From the NCBI GenBank assembly GCA_963723745.1, contig CAVRRZ010000004.1, positions 620,001 to 684,000 on the forward strand: a DNA stretch of 64,000 nucleotides, read 5' to 3'. The translations under genes and the position numbers were made by a program. Under the pieces are notes generated by a model. It was given only the letters and a program-made list of their open reading frames with translations. It did no database searches and had not been told where the DNA came from. Below are positions 26,588-35,388 of the stretch, piece after piece. Origin of the DNA: CAVRRZ01 sp963723745 (GTDB taxonomy: Bacteria; Actinomycetota; Actinomycetes; Mycobacteriales; Geodermatophilaceae). Position 1 is the first letter of the stretch. Every line of letters begins with the position of its first letter.

Positions 26588-27655
26588 TCAGTTCCCCTCT
26601 TCGAGCAGGGTCAGGGCGAGCGCCGCGCGCGCGCCGTCGTGGTCGCGGGCGCTCAGGTCGCGCACCAGGGCCGACACGCGGGTGCCCTTGTTCGCCGTCC
26701 ACTGGGTCAGCGCGTCGGGTGTCCGCTCGTCGATCGGACGGCCGTGCCGGTCGACCGGCCGGCCCTGCGCGTCGGTGGCCGCGACGCTGGAGCGGTGCAG
26801 GCCGACCAGTTCCCACTGGTCGTTGAGCACCGGTGAGCCGGAGGAGCCGACGTCGGTGTCGGTCGAGTAGGTCATGACGTCGGCGTCGACGAGCGACAGG
26901 AGACGGTTGTCCCGGAACGCGATCTCCTTCGCGCGGCCACCGGGGTGCTGCACGATGTTGACCGGCTCGCCCTCGAGGATCTTGCCGATCGCGCCGTAGA
27001 GCGGCAGCGTCCCGAACACCGTGCCCGGCGGCTCGGGGCTGCCGGGCAGCGCACCGACCGCGACCACCGTGTAGTCGAGCTCCTCCACCGGGCTGGTCAC
27101 GAAGAACCGGTCGGGATCGAGCACGAGCCGCGGCGTCTCCGGCACGGCACCGGAGGGCTCCTCCTGGTAGCCGAAGCGGACCTTGACGGTGGCGGCGACG
27201 TCGGCGGTCGGCAACACGTGGTTGTTGGTCATCAGCAGCCACGGCGCCACGAGGAACCCCGTGCCACTGAATCCTCGTCCCTCGACCAGCGCCACCGCGC
27301 GAGCCGCCTGCAGGCCGGTGGCCAGCCAGTGCACCGGGCGCAGGTCGGGCTGGGCGATCGTCCGCTGGAGGACCTCGTCGAGGTGCACCTCGGGATGGCG
27401 GGCGGCGCCGGGGCCGCACAGCCGCTGGACCCGCGAGGCCTTGCGGCCGGGCGCCTCGGCGCGCCACGCCGTGCCGTCGGCGACCCGCGCCAGCGCGCCG
27501 GACAGGTCGTAGCTGTCGGCCAGTTCCCCCACCCCCTCAGCACGCGCCGGGGCGCTGCGGGCGGCCCACCATAGGGCTGCGCGGAACGGTGCGACAAGCC
27601 GTTCGTCACCGCGCGCGACGGGGTTGACAGGAATTGTGTTCCCGAGTTCGCTCAT
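26588..27655 (-). CDS. Trypsin-like serine protease with N-terminal adaptor-like domain
   Basis: A 355-residue cytoplasmic protein. Residues about 10-105 form a helical module (with SYDLSGALARVADGTAW and a HPEVHLDEVLQRTI segment) similar in size and position to effector-associated domains. Residues 110-340 are a chymotrypsin-fold protease with His146 (LMTNNHVLPT), Asp194 (EELDYTVV) and Ser272 (GSSGSPVLN). No signal peptide is seen, which argues against a secreted digestive enzyme. It is co-transcribed with an alpha/beta hydrolase and divergent from an SRPBCC gene. Regulated intracellular proteolysis, possibly in a defence or quality-control system, is a hypothesis. Confidence 0.75.
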   Translation of the reverse strand: MSELGNTIPVNPVARGDERLVAPFRAALWWAARSAPARAEGVGELADSYDLSGALARVADGTAWRAEAPGRKASRVQRLCGPGAARHPEVHLDEVLQRTIAQPDLRPVHWLATGLQAARAVALVEGRGFSGTGFLVAPWLLMTNNHVLPTADVAATVKVRFGYQEEPSGAVPETPRLVLDPDRFFVTSPVEELDYTVVAVGALPGSPEPPGTVFGTLPLYGAIGKILEGEPVNIVQHPGGRAKEIAFRDNRLLSLVDADVMTYSTDTDVGSSGSPVLNDQWELVGLHRSSVAATDAQGRPVDRHGRPIDERTPDALTQWTANKGTRVSALVRDLSARDHDGARAALALTLLEEGN

Positions 27656-27753
27656 TCTTCCGGGACCGGGCAGCCAGATGGTCGGCCCGCTTCATTCCTG
27701 CGCGTTCTTCTCGTGCCACCTTCTTCGATGTGCCAGCCATTTCCGGAGGCATC

Positions 27754-28215
27754 ATGGGCACCGTCCACGCCCGGGCGCACGGGTCGTTCCCGCCCGACGT
27801 CTTCGTCCGCGCGCTCACCGACTTCGGCCCCGGCCGCGAGGCGGTCTTCGGCAACAGCGAGGCGGGGCACCTGCAGGTGCACGACAGCGGCCCCACCTGG
27901 GCCGATGTCACCGAGGGCTCGAAGGCCGGCGGTGGCATCTGGCAGCGGATGCGCTACGACTGGTCCGAGCCGCGCGTCGTCCGCCTGGACGTCACCGACA
28001 GCAACGCCTTCGGCCCCGGCAGCCGCTGGACCTACCGGGTCGATCCGGCCCCGGACGGCGGCACCGACATCGATCTGACCATCGTGCGGGCGCCGTCGAC
28101 GGCGAAGGGCCGGTTCGTCGATCTCCTGCTGCGCCTGACCAGGGGCGCGTTCTTCGCCCGGGACCTGCGCCGGACGGTCAGGAAGCTGGAGAGCCGGGTC
28201 AGTCCGACCACCTGA
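27754..28215 (+). CDS. SRPBCC family protein
   Basis: A 153-residue START/Bet v1-like helix-grip protein. The first strand region is VHARAHGSFPPDVFVRALTDFG, the central strands include VVRLDVTDSNAFGPGSRWTYRV, and a long C-terminal helix with a basic end follows (ARDLRRTVRKLESRV). Start ATG 27754 is preceded by the ribosome site CCGGAGG. Such proteins bind hydrophobic ligands. It begins a rightward run with a membrane protein gene 39 bases downstream. The ligand is unknown. Confidence 0.8.
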   Translation: MGTVHARAHGSFPPDVFVRALTDFGPGREAVFGNSEAGHLQVHDSGPTWADVTEGSKAGGGIWQRMRYDWSEPRVVRLDVTDSNAFGPGSRWTYRVDPAPDGGTDIDLTIVRAPSTAKGRFVDLLLRLTRGAFFARDLRRTVRKLESRVSPTT

Positions 28216-28254
28216 CCCGCCGAGGACGACGCTTCGATCGAGGGGGACGGCGAG

Positions 28255-29616
28255 ATGATCGAGGACGGCACACCGGACGGCAGTGAGCCGCCACCGGCCG
28301 AGGACCTGGTGCCGGCCGGAGGCCCGGAGCCGGACCCGGTCGATCTGCCGGCGCGGACGGTCGACGAGCCGTCGGGCAACGGCAGCCCGGCGCCCGGCCG
28401 GCGGGCCCGCCCGCGATCGGCCGTGCACGGCACACCGACCCGCAAGTACGTGCCGCCCCTTCCACCGGGGTCCCGGACCAAGCCGCGGCGGCGCTCCGAG
28501 GGAACTCCGCGGAGCGACGGGAACGGCTCGCGGGCCGGCGTCCCGACCGGCGGTCCTGGCGGTCCCGCGGCCGGTGCCACCGCGACGTCCCCCGGGCAGG
28601 GCACCCCGCAGTTCACCGCCGCGACCATCGGGGCGTTGCGCCATCCGTGGCGGGAGCACGTGTTCACCCGGGTGGTCACGCTCGACGCCCTCAACACGGC
28701 GCTGCCGCCGCGTCCGTCGGCGGGCCCGTCGCCCGATGCCGTGGCGCGGCAGCTCGAACTGGCCTGGACCGCGGCGAGCGACCCCGCCGGCATCCGTCCC
28801 GGGCCGAACCGGGCCCGCATGGAGCGCGCGTTCGGCAACGTGGACGAGGCGGCCGCGGGCCTGCTGGAGCGGTTGCCCGAGCCTCAACTGCGCGGGCAGC
28901 TGCCGGGGCTGGTCGCGCACGTGCAGGCGCATCTGAGCCCGAGCCATCCGCAGCGGGTGGCCGTCGAGGCGCTGGGCAGCAAGCGCCGGCCGCAGTCGGA
29001 CGCGCTGGAGGAGGACGAGCGGACGGTCCTGGTCGAGGCGGCGCGCACCGCCAGCGCCGCCGCCCGGCGCGAGCACGCCCGGCTGCGCAGCTTCTGCACG
29101 ATCGTGAAGGGCAGCACCGCACTGCTGCTGGCGCTCGCGGTCGTCACCGCCTGGCTCAGCGTCGTGCAGCCGACCTGGATCCCGCTGTGCTCGCGGCCGG
29201 ACGCGACGAGCGTCGTCTGCCCGACCGGCAGCGCGACCGGTTCCGACGTCACCATCGCCGGCACGGCGGACGCGGCGGACGTGCTGGTCGTCATGCTGAT
29301 CGGTCTGCTGGGTGCTGCGGTCACCGGTGCGGCAGCGATCCGGCACATCCGAGGCACCTCGACCCCGTTCGCGGTTCCGGTGGCGCTGCTTCTGCTGAAG
29401 CTGCCGCTCGGTGCGCTCACCGCCGTCCTCGGCCTGCTGCTGCTCAACGGTGAGTTCGTCCCGGGCCTGACCGCGCTGGACACCTCGGGCCAGATCCTGG
29501 CGTGGGCGCTGCTCTTCGGCGCCGCCCAGCAGCTGCTCACCGGCCTGGTGGACAAGAAGGCCCAGACGGTTCTCGACTCGACGGGGACGACGCCGATGAC
29601 CGCCGAGAAGGAGTAG
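28255..29616 (+). CDS. Hypothetical membrane protein with long disordered N-terminal region
   Basis: A 453-residue protein of no family I recognise. The first 115 residues are Pro/Gly/Arg-rich and likely disordered. Residues about 120-285 are a soluble helical region (including AVARQLELAWTAASDPAG and RMERAFGNVDEAAAGLLERLPE). Four C-terminal transmembrane helices follow: STALLLALAVVTAWLSVV, LVVMLIGLLGAAVTGAAA, VPVALLLLKLPLGALTAVLGLLLL and ILAWALLFGAAQQLLTGLV. Two cysteines in the loop after helix 1 (LCSRPDATSVVC) may form a disulfide outside the membrane. ATG 28255 is preceded by GGGGGACGGCGAG. It may share a transcript with the SRPBCC gene. Confidence 0.65.
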   Translation: MIEDGTPDGSEPPPAEDLVPAGGPEPDPVDLPARTVDEPSGNGSPAPGRRARPRSAVHGTPTRKYVPPLPPGSRTKPRRRSEGTPRSDGNGSRAGVPTGGPGGPAAGATATSPGQGTPQFTAATIGALRHPWREHVFTRVVTLDALNTALPPRPSAGPSPDAVARQLELAWTAASDPAGIRPGPNRARMERAFGNVDEAAAGLLERLPEPQLRGQLPGLVAHVQAHLSPSHPQRVAVEALGSKRRPQSDALEEDERTVLVEAARTASAAARREHARLRSFCTIVKGSTALLLALAVVTAWLSVVQPTWIPLCSRPDATSVVCPTGSATGSDVTIAGTADAADVLVVMLIGLLGAAVTGAAAIRHIRGTSTPFAVPVALLLLKLPLGALTAVLGLLLLNGEFVPGLTALDTSGQILAWALLFGAAQQLLTGLVDKKAQTVLDSTGTTPMTAEKE

Positions 29617-29770
29617 CGCCGACGAGGCAGATGACACCGAAGGGGTACGCCGGCTTCGGATCCCGGGGAGACGGAAGGAAGATCGTTCCGGCGCTGGGCT
29701 TCACACGACCGGTCCGGACGCCGAGAAAGTTCGGAGACGACGTCGTTCCTCAGCCTCGTGGAGAGCCAGC

Positions 29771-31273
29771 GTGACCTACCCGCCACCGCACGATCCCGCC
29801 CCGCAGTACCCCGCCTACGGGCCGTCCGGTTCGCCGTACGGCGAACCGGCTCCCGAGGCGGCACCCGGTCGCCGCGGACGGCGCGGGCTGGTCGTGGCGG
29901 GGGTCGTCGCCGGCACCCTCGTGATCGGTGGCGCGGGGTTCGCGGTGGCGCAGTACCTCTCCGGCGGGGGCGCGCAGCCGGAGGAGGTGCTGCCCCGCGA
30001 CACGATCGCGTTCGCGAAGCTGGACCTCGATCCGGCGGCGAACCAGAAGGCCGCGCTGTTCAGCCTGCTCCAGAAGTTCCCCGAGCTCGGCGACGCCGAG
30101 GGCGATCTCAAGGGCGAACTCCTCGACCGATGGCTCCAGGAGTCGGACGCCGACATCGACTTCGCGCAGGACGTCGAGCCGTGGCTGGGCGACCGGATGG
30201 CGCTCGCGGCCGTGCCCGCACCGGGCACCGACATCGGCGTCGCTCCGCTCCTCGTGCTCGCGGTGACCGACCAGCAGGCCATGTCCGACACCCTCGACCG
30301 CGTGCAGGACGAGGCCGGCGCCGACTTCGGTTACGCCGTCCGGGACGACTTCGTCCTGATCACCATGGGTCAGGAGCTCGCCGACGACCTCGCGTCCGCC
30401 GACGAGTCGCTCGTCGACGATGCCGACTTCGCCGGCGACCGGGACGCCCTCGACGGTGACCAGATCGCCGTGGCCTGGGCCGATCTGTCGGCGGCCCAGT
30501 CGGTTCTGGAGCAGAGCCCCGCGTTCGGCGGCATGGGCTTCGGCGACCAGCCGATGTCCGGGCGGATCGTCATGGGCGTCCACGTCGAGGACGACGCCCT
30601 CGAGATCGAGGCCCGTGAGTTCAGCGTGTCCGACCTCGGCGCCGGGCCGGCCGGCGAACCCACCCGCCTCGTGCAGGACCTGCCCGCCGGGACGCTGGCC
30701 GCGCTGTCGGTCAGCGGGGCCGGCGACGCGGTGGTCGAAGGGTGGGCCGACGTCGAGGCGACCGGGGCGCTGATCGGGCTCGAGGAGCAGATCGCCACCC
30801 TCGGCCTGGACCTGCCGGCCGACCTGCAGGCGGTGTTCGGCAGCGACGTCGTGATCGCCGTCTTCGGGGACATGAACAACCCGGTGTTCGGGGTGCGGGC
30901 CACCACCGACGACCCGCAGCGCGCGACGGAGGTCCTCGACGCCCTGCTGGGCGAGTCGCTCCTCGGCATGCCGACGTACAACGCGCCGGCCCCCGGTGGC
31001 TACGCCGTCGCCAACCACCCGGACGCCGCGGACACGATGGGCGGCGACGGTGACCTCGGCGAGACCGACGTCTTCCGGGACGCGGTGCCCGATGCCGACG
31101 AGGCCGGCATGGTCGCGTTCGTGGACCTGGCCGCGGCCCTGGAGCAGCTCCGCGAGCAGGGCGGGGAGGGCGCCGCCGAGGCGGAGAAGTACGCCGCGCT
31201 GGAGGCTCTGGGCCTCAGCGCGTCGTCCACCGACGAGGGCGGGCGGTTCGTCCTGCGGATCACGACCCGCTGA
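29771..31273 (+). CDS. DUF3352 domain membrane-anchored extracytoplasmic protein
   Basis: A 500-residue protein: a Pro/Tyr-rich cytoplasmic head, one transmembrane helix (LVVAGVVAGTLVIGGAGFAVAQYL) near residues 40-62, and a large acidic extracytoplasmic domain of the DUF3352 type. That domain includes VLPRDTIAFAKLDLDPAANQKAALFSLLQKFPEL, DVEPWLGDRMALAAVP and ADLSAAQSVLEQSP. The family is common in actinobacteria and has no known activity. Start GTG 29771 has GGAGAG upstream. It is transcribed in the same direction as the two preceding genes but 154 bp apart. An IS30 element has landed 63 bp beyond the stop. Confidence 0.85.
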   Translation: MTYPPPHDPAPQYPAYGPSGSPYGEPAPEAAPGRRGRRGLVVAGVVAGTLVIGGAGFAVAQYLSGGGAQPEEVLPRDTIAFAKLDLDPAANQKAALFSLLQKFPELGDAEGDLKGELLDRWLQESDADIDFAQDVEPWLGDRMALAAVPAPGTDIGVAPLLVLAVTDQQAMSDTLDRVQDEAGADFGYAVRDDFVLITMGQELADDLASADESLVDDADFAGDRDALDGDQIAVAWADLSAAQSVLEQSPAFGGMGFGDQPMSGRIVMGVHVEDDALEIEAREFSVSDLGAGPAGEPTRLVQDLPAGTLAALSVSGAGDAVVEGWADVEATGALIGLEEQIATLGLDLPADLQAVFGSDVVIAVFGDMNNPVFGVRATTDDPQRATEVLDALLGESLLGMPTYNAPAPGGYAVANHPDAADTMGGDGDLGETDVFRDAVPDADEAGMVAFVDLAAALEQLREQGGEGAAEAEKYAALEALGLSASSTDEGGRFVLRITTR

Positions 31274-31336
31274 CTGCCCGGAAGGCGGCCTCAGGGGCGC
31301 CTCGTCGGGGTCGCGCTTTCCCGCCGGTTTTCGCAT

Positions 31337-32691
31337 GGTTGCTGTTATCCGTCAGGCGGATTCAACTGGTCGTCGCAACACCAGCTTGTTGATCTTCGGA
31401 GAGTAGCTGGGCGAGGGCTTCGGCCGGGGTCTTGAACCGGAGGGTCTTGCGGGGCCGTCCGTTGAGCCGGGCTTCGATGGCGATCAGGTCCTCGACCGAA
31501 TGGACCGAGAGGTCGGTGCTCTTGGGCAGGTACTGGCGGAGCAGGCCGTTGGTGTTCTCGTTGGTGCCGCGCTGCCAGGGACTGTGCGGGTCGCAGAAGT
31601 AGATCGGCAGGTCGGCGGCGATGGTGATCTCGGCGTGCCGGGCCAGTTCGATGCCCTGGTCCCAGGTCAGCGAGCGGCGCAGCGCCGCCGGCAGCGTGCC
31701 GATCTTGGCGGTGATGGCGTCCCGGACGGCTTCGGCGCCGTGATCGGCGGGCAGGTGCAGCAGCATGGTGAACCGGGTGGTGCGCTCGACCAGGGTGCCC
31801 ACCGCCGAGCCGCTGTCCTTGCCGACGATCAGGTCACCTTCCCAGTGGCCGCCGACGGAGCGGTCGTCGGCCTCGGCCGGCCGGTCGGCGATCATCACTT
31901 TGTCCTTGATGCGTTCCCGGCGGCCGTCGACGCGGCGGCGGGGCTTGCGCAGCGCCCGCCCGGTGCGCAGGCACTTTCTCAGCTCGCGGTTCAGTCCGCC
32001 CCGGCCCTGCACGAACAGCGACTGGTAGATGGCCTCGTGCGAGATGCGCATGCGTTCATCGTCGGGGAAGTCCTCGGGCAGCCGCCCGGCGATCTGTTCG
32101 GGGCTCCACCCGTCGGTCAGCTTGACCTGCACGTAGGCCTGCAGCTCGGGCAGCCCAGCCAGCTTGCTCGGCTTGGGCCGCCGGCCCCGCCCCTCGGCCT
32201 TGGCCTGCGCCGCCGCCGCCCGATACCGCGACCGGAGCCGCCGGTACGGGCTGCCCGGGACCCGCCCAGGCCGCCGCCGCAGGCCATCGGGTGACGGCGG
32301 CCGTCGCGGAGCCCACGGCATCCGGTTGCGGGCGAGCTCGCGACCGATCGTGGAGGGGTGCCGCCCCAGATGACGGGCGATCTCGGCCTTCGTCCAGCCG
32401 TCGTCCCAGCACAGGTCGATCGTCTCCCGCTCAGCCAGAGACAGAAAACGGCCACTGGGCTCGGACAATGTCATCGGCGCCATGCCGCCACCGTCGCGGA
32501 ACCAGTTCCGACCGGTGGTCTCCGACACTCCGATCTTGACCGCGGCCTGCTCCGTCGACACTCCCTCGGCGATCAGCCTCCAGAACCCGCGCTCGAGGGC
32601 ATTCAGCCTCCGCGGACGCGCCATCGACACCACCCCTACTCACAGGGTGTTGCGACGACCCCTTGAACCCGACTCACGGATAACAGCAACC
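31337..32691. mobile_element. IS30-family insertion sequence (1355 bp)
   Basis: Terminal inverted repeats of 46 bp, 31337-31382 and 32646-32691, match at 41 positions. Both begin GGTTGCTGTTATCCGT and end GGTCGTCGCAACACC. The flanks read AT on each side (31335-31336 and 32692-32693), consistent with the 2-3 bp target duplication of the family. The element encodes one transposase that is complete, so it may still be mobile. It sits between DUF3352 and the cyclase gene and breaks neither. Confidence 0.9.
31362..32633 (-). CDS. IS30 family transposase
   Basis: A 423-residue transposase. The N-terminal HTH (LNALERGFWRLIAEGVSTEQAAVKIGVSE) and a second HTH (WTKAEIARHLGRHPSTIGRELARN) bind the ends. 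The DDE catalytic domain shows HWEGDLIVGK (first Asp), LTWDQGIE (second Asp) and GTNENTNGLLRQYLPK (Glu), the standard IS30 pattern. The stop lies inside the left terminal repeat. The start is taken at 32633; ATG 32624 (MARPRR) is also possible. There are no internal stops or frameshifts. Confidence 0.95.
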   Translation of the reverse strand: MVSMARPRRLNALERGFWRLIAEGVSTEQAAVKIGVSETTGRNWFRDGGGMAPMTLSEPSGRFLSLAERETIDLCWDDGWTKAEIARHLGRHPSTIGRELARNRMPWAPRRPPSPDGLRRRPGRVPGSPYRRLRSRYRAAAAQAKAEGRGRRPKPSKLAGLPELQAYVQVKLTDGWSPEQIAGRLPEDFPDDERMRISHEAIYQSLFVQGRGGLNRELRKCLRTGRALRKPRRRVDGRRERIKDKVMIADRPAEADDRSVGGHWEGDLIVGKDSGSAVGTLVERTTRFTMLLHLPADHGAEAVRDAITAKIGTLPAALRRSLTWDQGIELARHAEITIAADLPIYFCDPHSPWQRGTNENTNGLLRQYLPKSTDLSVHSVEDLIAIEARLNGRPRKTLRFKTPAEALAQLLSEDQQAGVATTS

Positions 32692-32744
32692 ATGCGCATG
32701 ACTGCGGTGCCGTCGGGCTCGAGTTCAAGGGGGCGCCGCGGTAC

Positions 32745-34262
32745 TCACGACCCGCTGGACGAGCGCACCCAGATGCGGGTGGGCTCGTCGCGCCCGCGCA
32801 CCGTCACCTCGCCCTCGGGCCTCCAGTGCGCCCGCTCGCCGGGCGGGGCCGCCGCCACCGTCGGCTCGCTGGCCACCACCCGACCGGGGTGGTCCTTGGC
32901 CAGTTCGGTGAGCCGCGCCGCCTCGTTCACCGGGTCACCGATGACCGTGTACTCCAGCCGGCTCGCCGCCCCCACCTGACCGGCCCAGACCGGCCCGCAC
33001 GAGACACCGATGCCCACGTCGACCTCTCCCGCGTCGGCCACGGCGTCGCCGATCCGGCGCGCGGCGCGCAGCGCGGCACCGGCCGGGTCGTCGTGCTCGG
33101 TGGGGGCGCCGAAGATGCACAGGGCGGCGTCGCCCTCGAACTTGTTCACCAGGCCGCCGCCCTCCTCCACCGCGTCGACGACGACGGCGAAGAAGCGGTT
33201 GAGCAGGCCGACCATCTCCTCCGCGCCGGTGCGCCGCACCAGCGATGTGGATCCGGCGATGTCGACGAACAGCGCGGCCACGGTCCGCTGCTCACCGGCG
33301 AGGGAGATCCCCTCGTCGAGCGCTCGCTGCGCCACCGTCGTCCCGACGTGCCGGCCGAACAGGTCGCGCAGCCGCTCCCGCTCGGCCAGGCCCGCGGCCA
33401 TCGAGTTGACGCCCTCCTGGAGGAGGCCGATCTCACCGGCGTCGTCGACCTCCACCCGGGCGCCGTAGTCGCCACGACCCACCCGGCCCACCACCTCGCG
33501 CAGATGGCGCAGCGGCTGGCCGACCGCGCGCGCGGTGAGCAGCGTCGCCAGTCCCCCGACTGCGATCGCGACGAGCGCCAGGAAGATCACCACCGTCTCC
33601 CCGGGCCCGCCCGGGTTGCTGGGGTCGACGAAGAGCAGCACGAGGCCGACCAGTGGCACGCCGCTGGTCAGGCCCCAGGCCAGCAGCAGCCGTGGCCGGA
33701 CACCCAGCGCCAGCCGCCCGGACGGCGGGTGGGCGGCCAGCGCCCGGGCGGTGACCGCGCGCGCCGCGCGGGCGACGAGGAGGTAGGTGAGGCCGGCGGT
33801 CACGATGCCGCCGAGCAGGGTGACCAGCCCGACGCGCAGCCCGACCCGGGGGTCGGGGAAGGCCGCCGCTGACACCAGCCCGACGATCACCGCGCCGAGC
33901 AGCCAGGTGAGCCCCGCGATGATCCCGGTGTCGACCGGCATGCGGAGGGCCCGGCGGGCCTCGTCGGACGACGGGCGACGGCCCGCGAGCAGCCAGGCGT
34001 TGGTCATCCGCTGCCGCCGCAATCCCAGGAGCGTGCCGAGCGGGAGCCCCACGAGCAGGTAGGCGACGCCGGCGAGCAGCACCGGGACCCGCCCGGTCGA
34101 GCTGCCGTCGTCCACACCGATGAGCAGCGACGTCACGGTGACGACGCCGATGAGGTTGGCGACGACCACCAGGGAGACGATGACCGGGACGGCGATGCGG
34201 GCGCCCGGGGCCCACTCCCCCCAGTGCCGCGCGGGCGCGGCGTCTGCGCCGACCGGTGTCAT
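32745..34262 (-). CDS. Membrane-bound class III adenylate/guanylate cyclase with HAMP domain
   Basis: A 505-residue protein like the mycobacterial Rv1318c group. Six transmembrane helices occupy residues about 20-265. A HAMP linker follows (ARAVGQPLRHLREVVGRVGRGDYGARV) at about 265-320, then the class III cyclase catalytic domain at about 335-495. Metal-binding Asp residues lie in ALFVDIAGSTSLV, with further active-site residues in NKFEGDAALCIFGAP, and VSCGPVWAGQVG / GDPVNEAARL follow. It should make cyclic AMP in response to a membrane signal. ATG 34262 is the chosen start. It is not in an operon; the IS30 copy lies just downstream. Confidence 0.88.
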   Translation of the reverse strand: MTPVGADAAPARHWGEWAPGARIAVPVIVSLVVVANLIGVVTVTSLLIGVDDGSSTGRVPVLLAGVAYLLVGLPLGTLLGLRRQRMTNAWLLAGRRPSSDEARRALRMPVDTGIIAGLTWLLGAVIVGLVSAAAFPDPRVGLRVGLVTLLGGIVTAGLTYLLVARAARAVTARALAAHPPSGRLALGVRPRLLLAWGLTSGVPLVGLVLLFVDPSNPGGPGETVVIFLALVAIAVGGLATLLTARAVGQPLRHLREVVGRVGRGDYGARVEVDDAGEIGLLQEGVNSMAAGLAERERLRDLFGRHVGTTVAQRALDEGISLAGEQRTVAALFVDIAGSTSLVRRTGAEEMVGLLNRFFAVVVDAVEEGGGLVNKFEGDAALCIFGAPTEHDDPAGAALRAARRIGDAVADAGEVDVGIGVSCGPVWAGQVGAASRLEYTVIGDPVNEAARLTELAKDHPGRVVASEPTVAAAPPGERAHWRPEGEVTVRGRDEPTRIWVRSSSGS

Positions 34263-35388
34263 GATCGGCTCAACGAGGATCCGCCGTCCGGGACACGGTG
34301 CCCAGCCGCCTCCTCCGCGCCACCCGAGCATGATCCCGGACGCCTCGCGCTTGCGCCGCCCCGACCGCTCGGAGGCCCCCGCACGGGTGACCTGCGGGCA
34401 ACGATCGGGCGTCGCGGAACGATCGCGAGCCGGATCAGGGATGTCCGGTGCCATGATCTCCGGACGCTCGCGGGCACGCGGACTTGGGGGAACGGGGAGG
34501 GCGCGCGATGTGCGACGACGATGTCCCGCCCCTCGCCGGCCTGCGGCTGAGCCGCCGGCACCTGCTCCAGGGCATGGTTTCGCTGGCGGCGCTGACCGCC
34601 TGCACGTCCACGGGTGGCGCGACACCGCCGTCGAGCCTGCCCGCGTTCACGACACCGCTCCGCCCCCGCACTCCCAGTGCCGACCGGCTCGAGGCGCGGA
34701 TCATCGCGATGCACCTGCACGCCTCGGCGTCCGAGGGCGAGGGCAGCGTCCGCTCGCAGCTGGCACAGGCCGCCACCCACGGCTACGACGTCGCGTGGTT
34801 CACCGAGCACGACTGGCGCCGCCGCCGGCTGCTGTTCCGGCCGACCTACTCGTTCGTGCCCGGCGAGAGGCTCAACGGCGGCGCGTGGGAGCTCGAACGC
34901 CGTCCGGACGACGGCACGCTCGCCGGCGACAGCGGCGGCAGCCAGGTCGACGACCCGGTCAGTCCGGCCGACCCGGCCGACCGGAAGGCCAGCCTGCGGA
35001 TCCGCGCCACGAGCGCCGGCGCCCGCGTGGCGGCCGTCGAGTACAGGGTGCAGGCGAAGGGCGGGTCGAGGACCAACTTCCGCAGCCGCATCGCCGGCCG
35101 GGTCGAGAAGCTCGACGTCCTCGCCGTCACCACCGGCCCCAACGCGTGGGGCGAGGTGTTCCTCTCCCTCTCACACCACCCGGCCACGGGTGGCCGGCCC
35201 GCCGGCGTCTACGGCGTGCGCTACCGACTGCGCACCGACATCCGCAATCGCCGGGCGAGTGCCGAGGGCCTGAGCGGGCTCGTCGACGTGCCGGTGCCTG
35301 CCGGGCGGTGGCACGAGGTGACGCTCGACCCGGTCACCGACCTCGCCGAGCTCTTCCCCGACATGGACGCCCGCGACCACTCGCTAAG

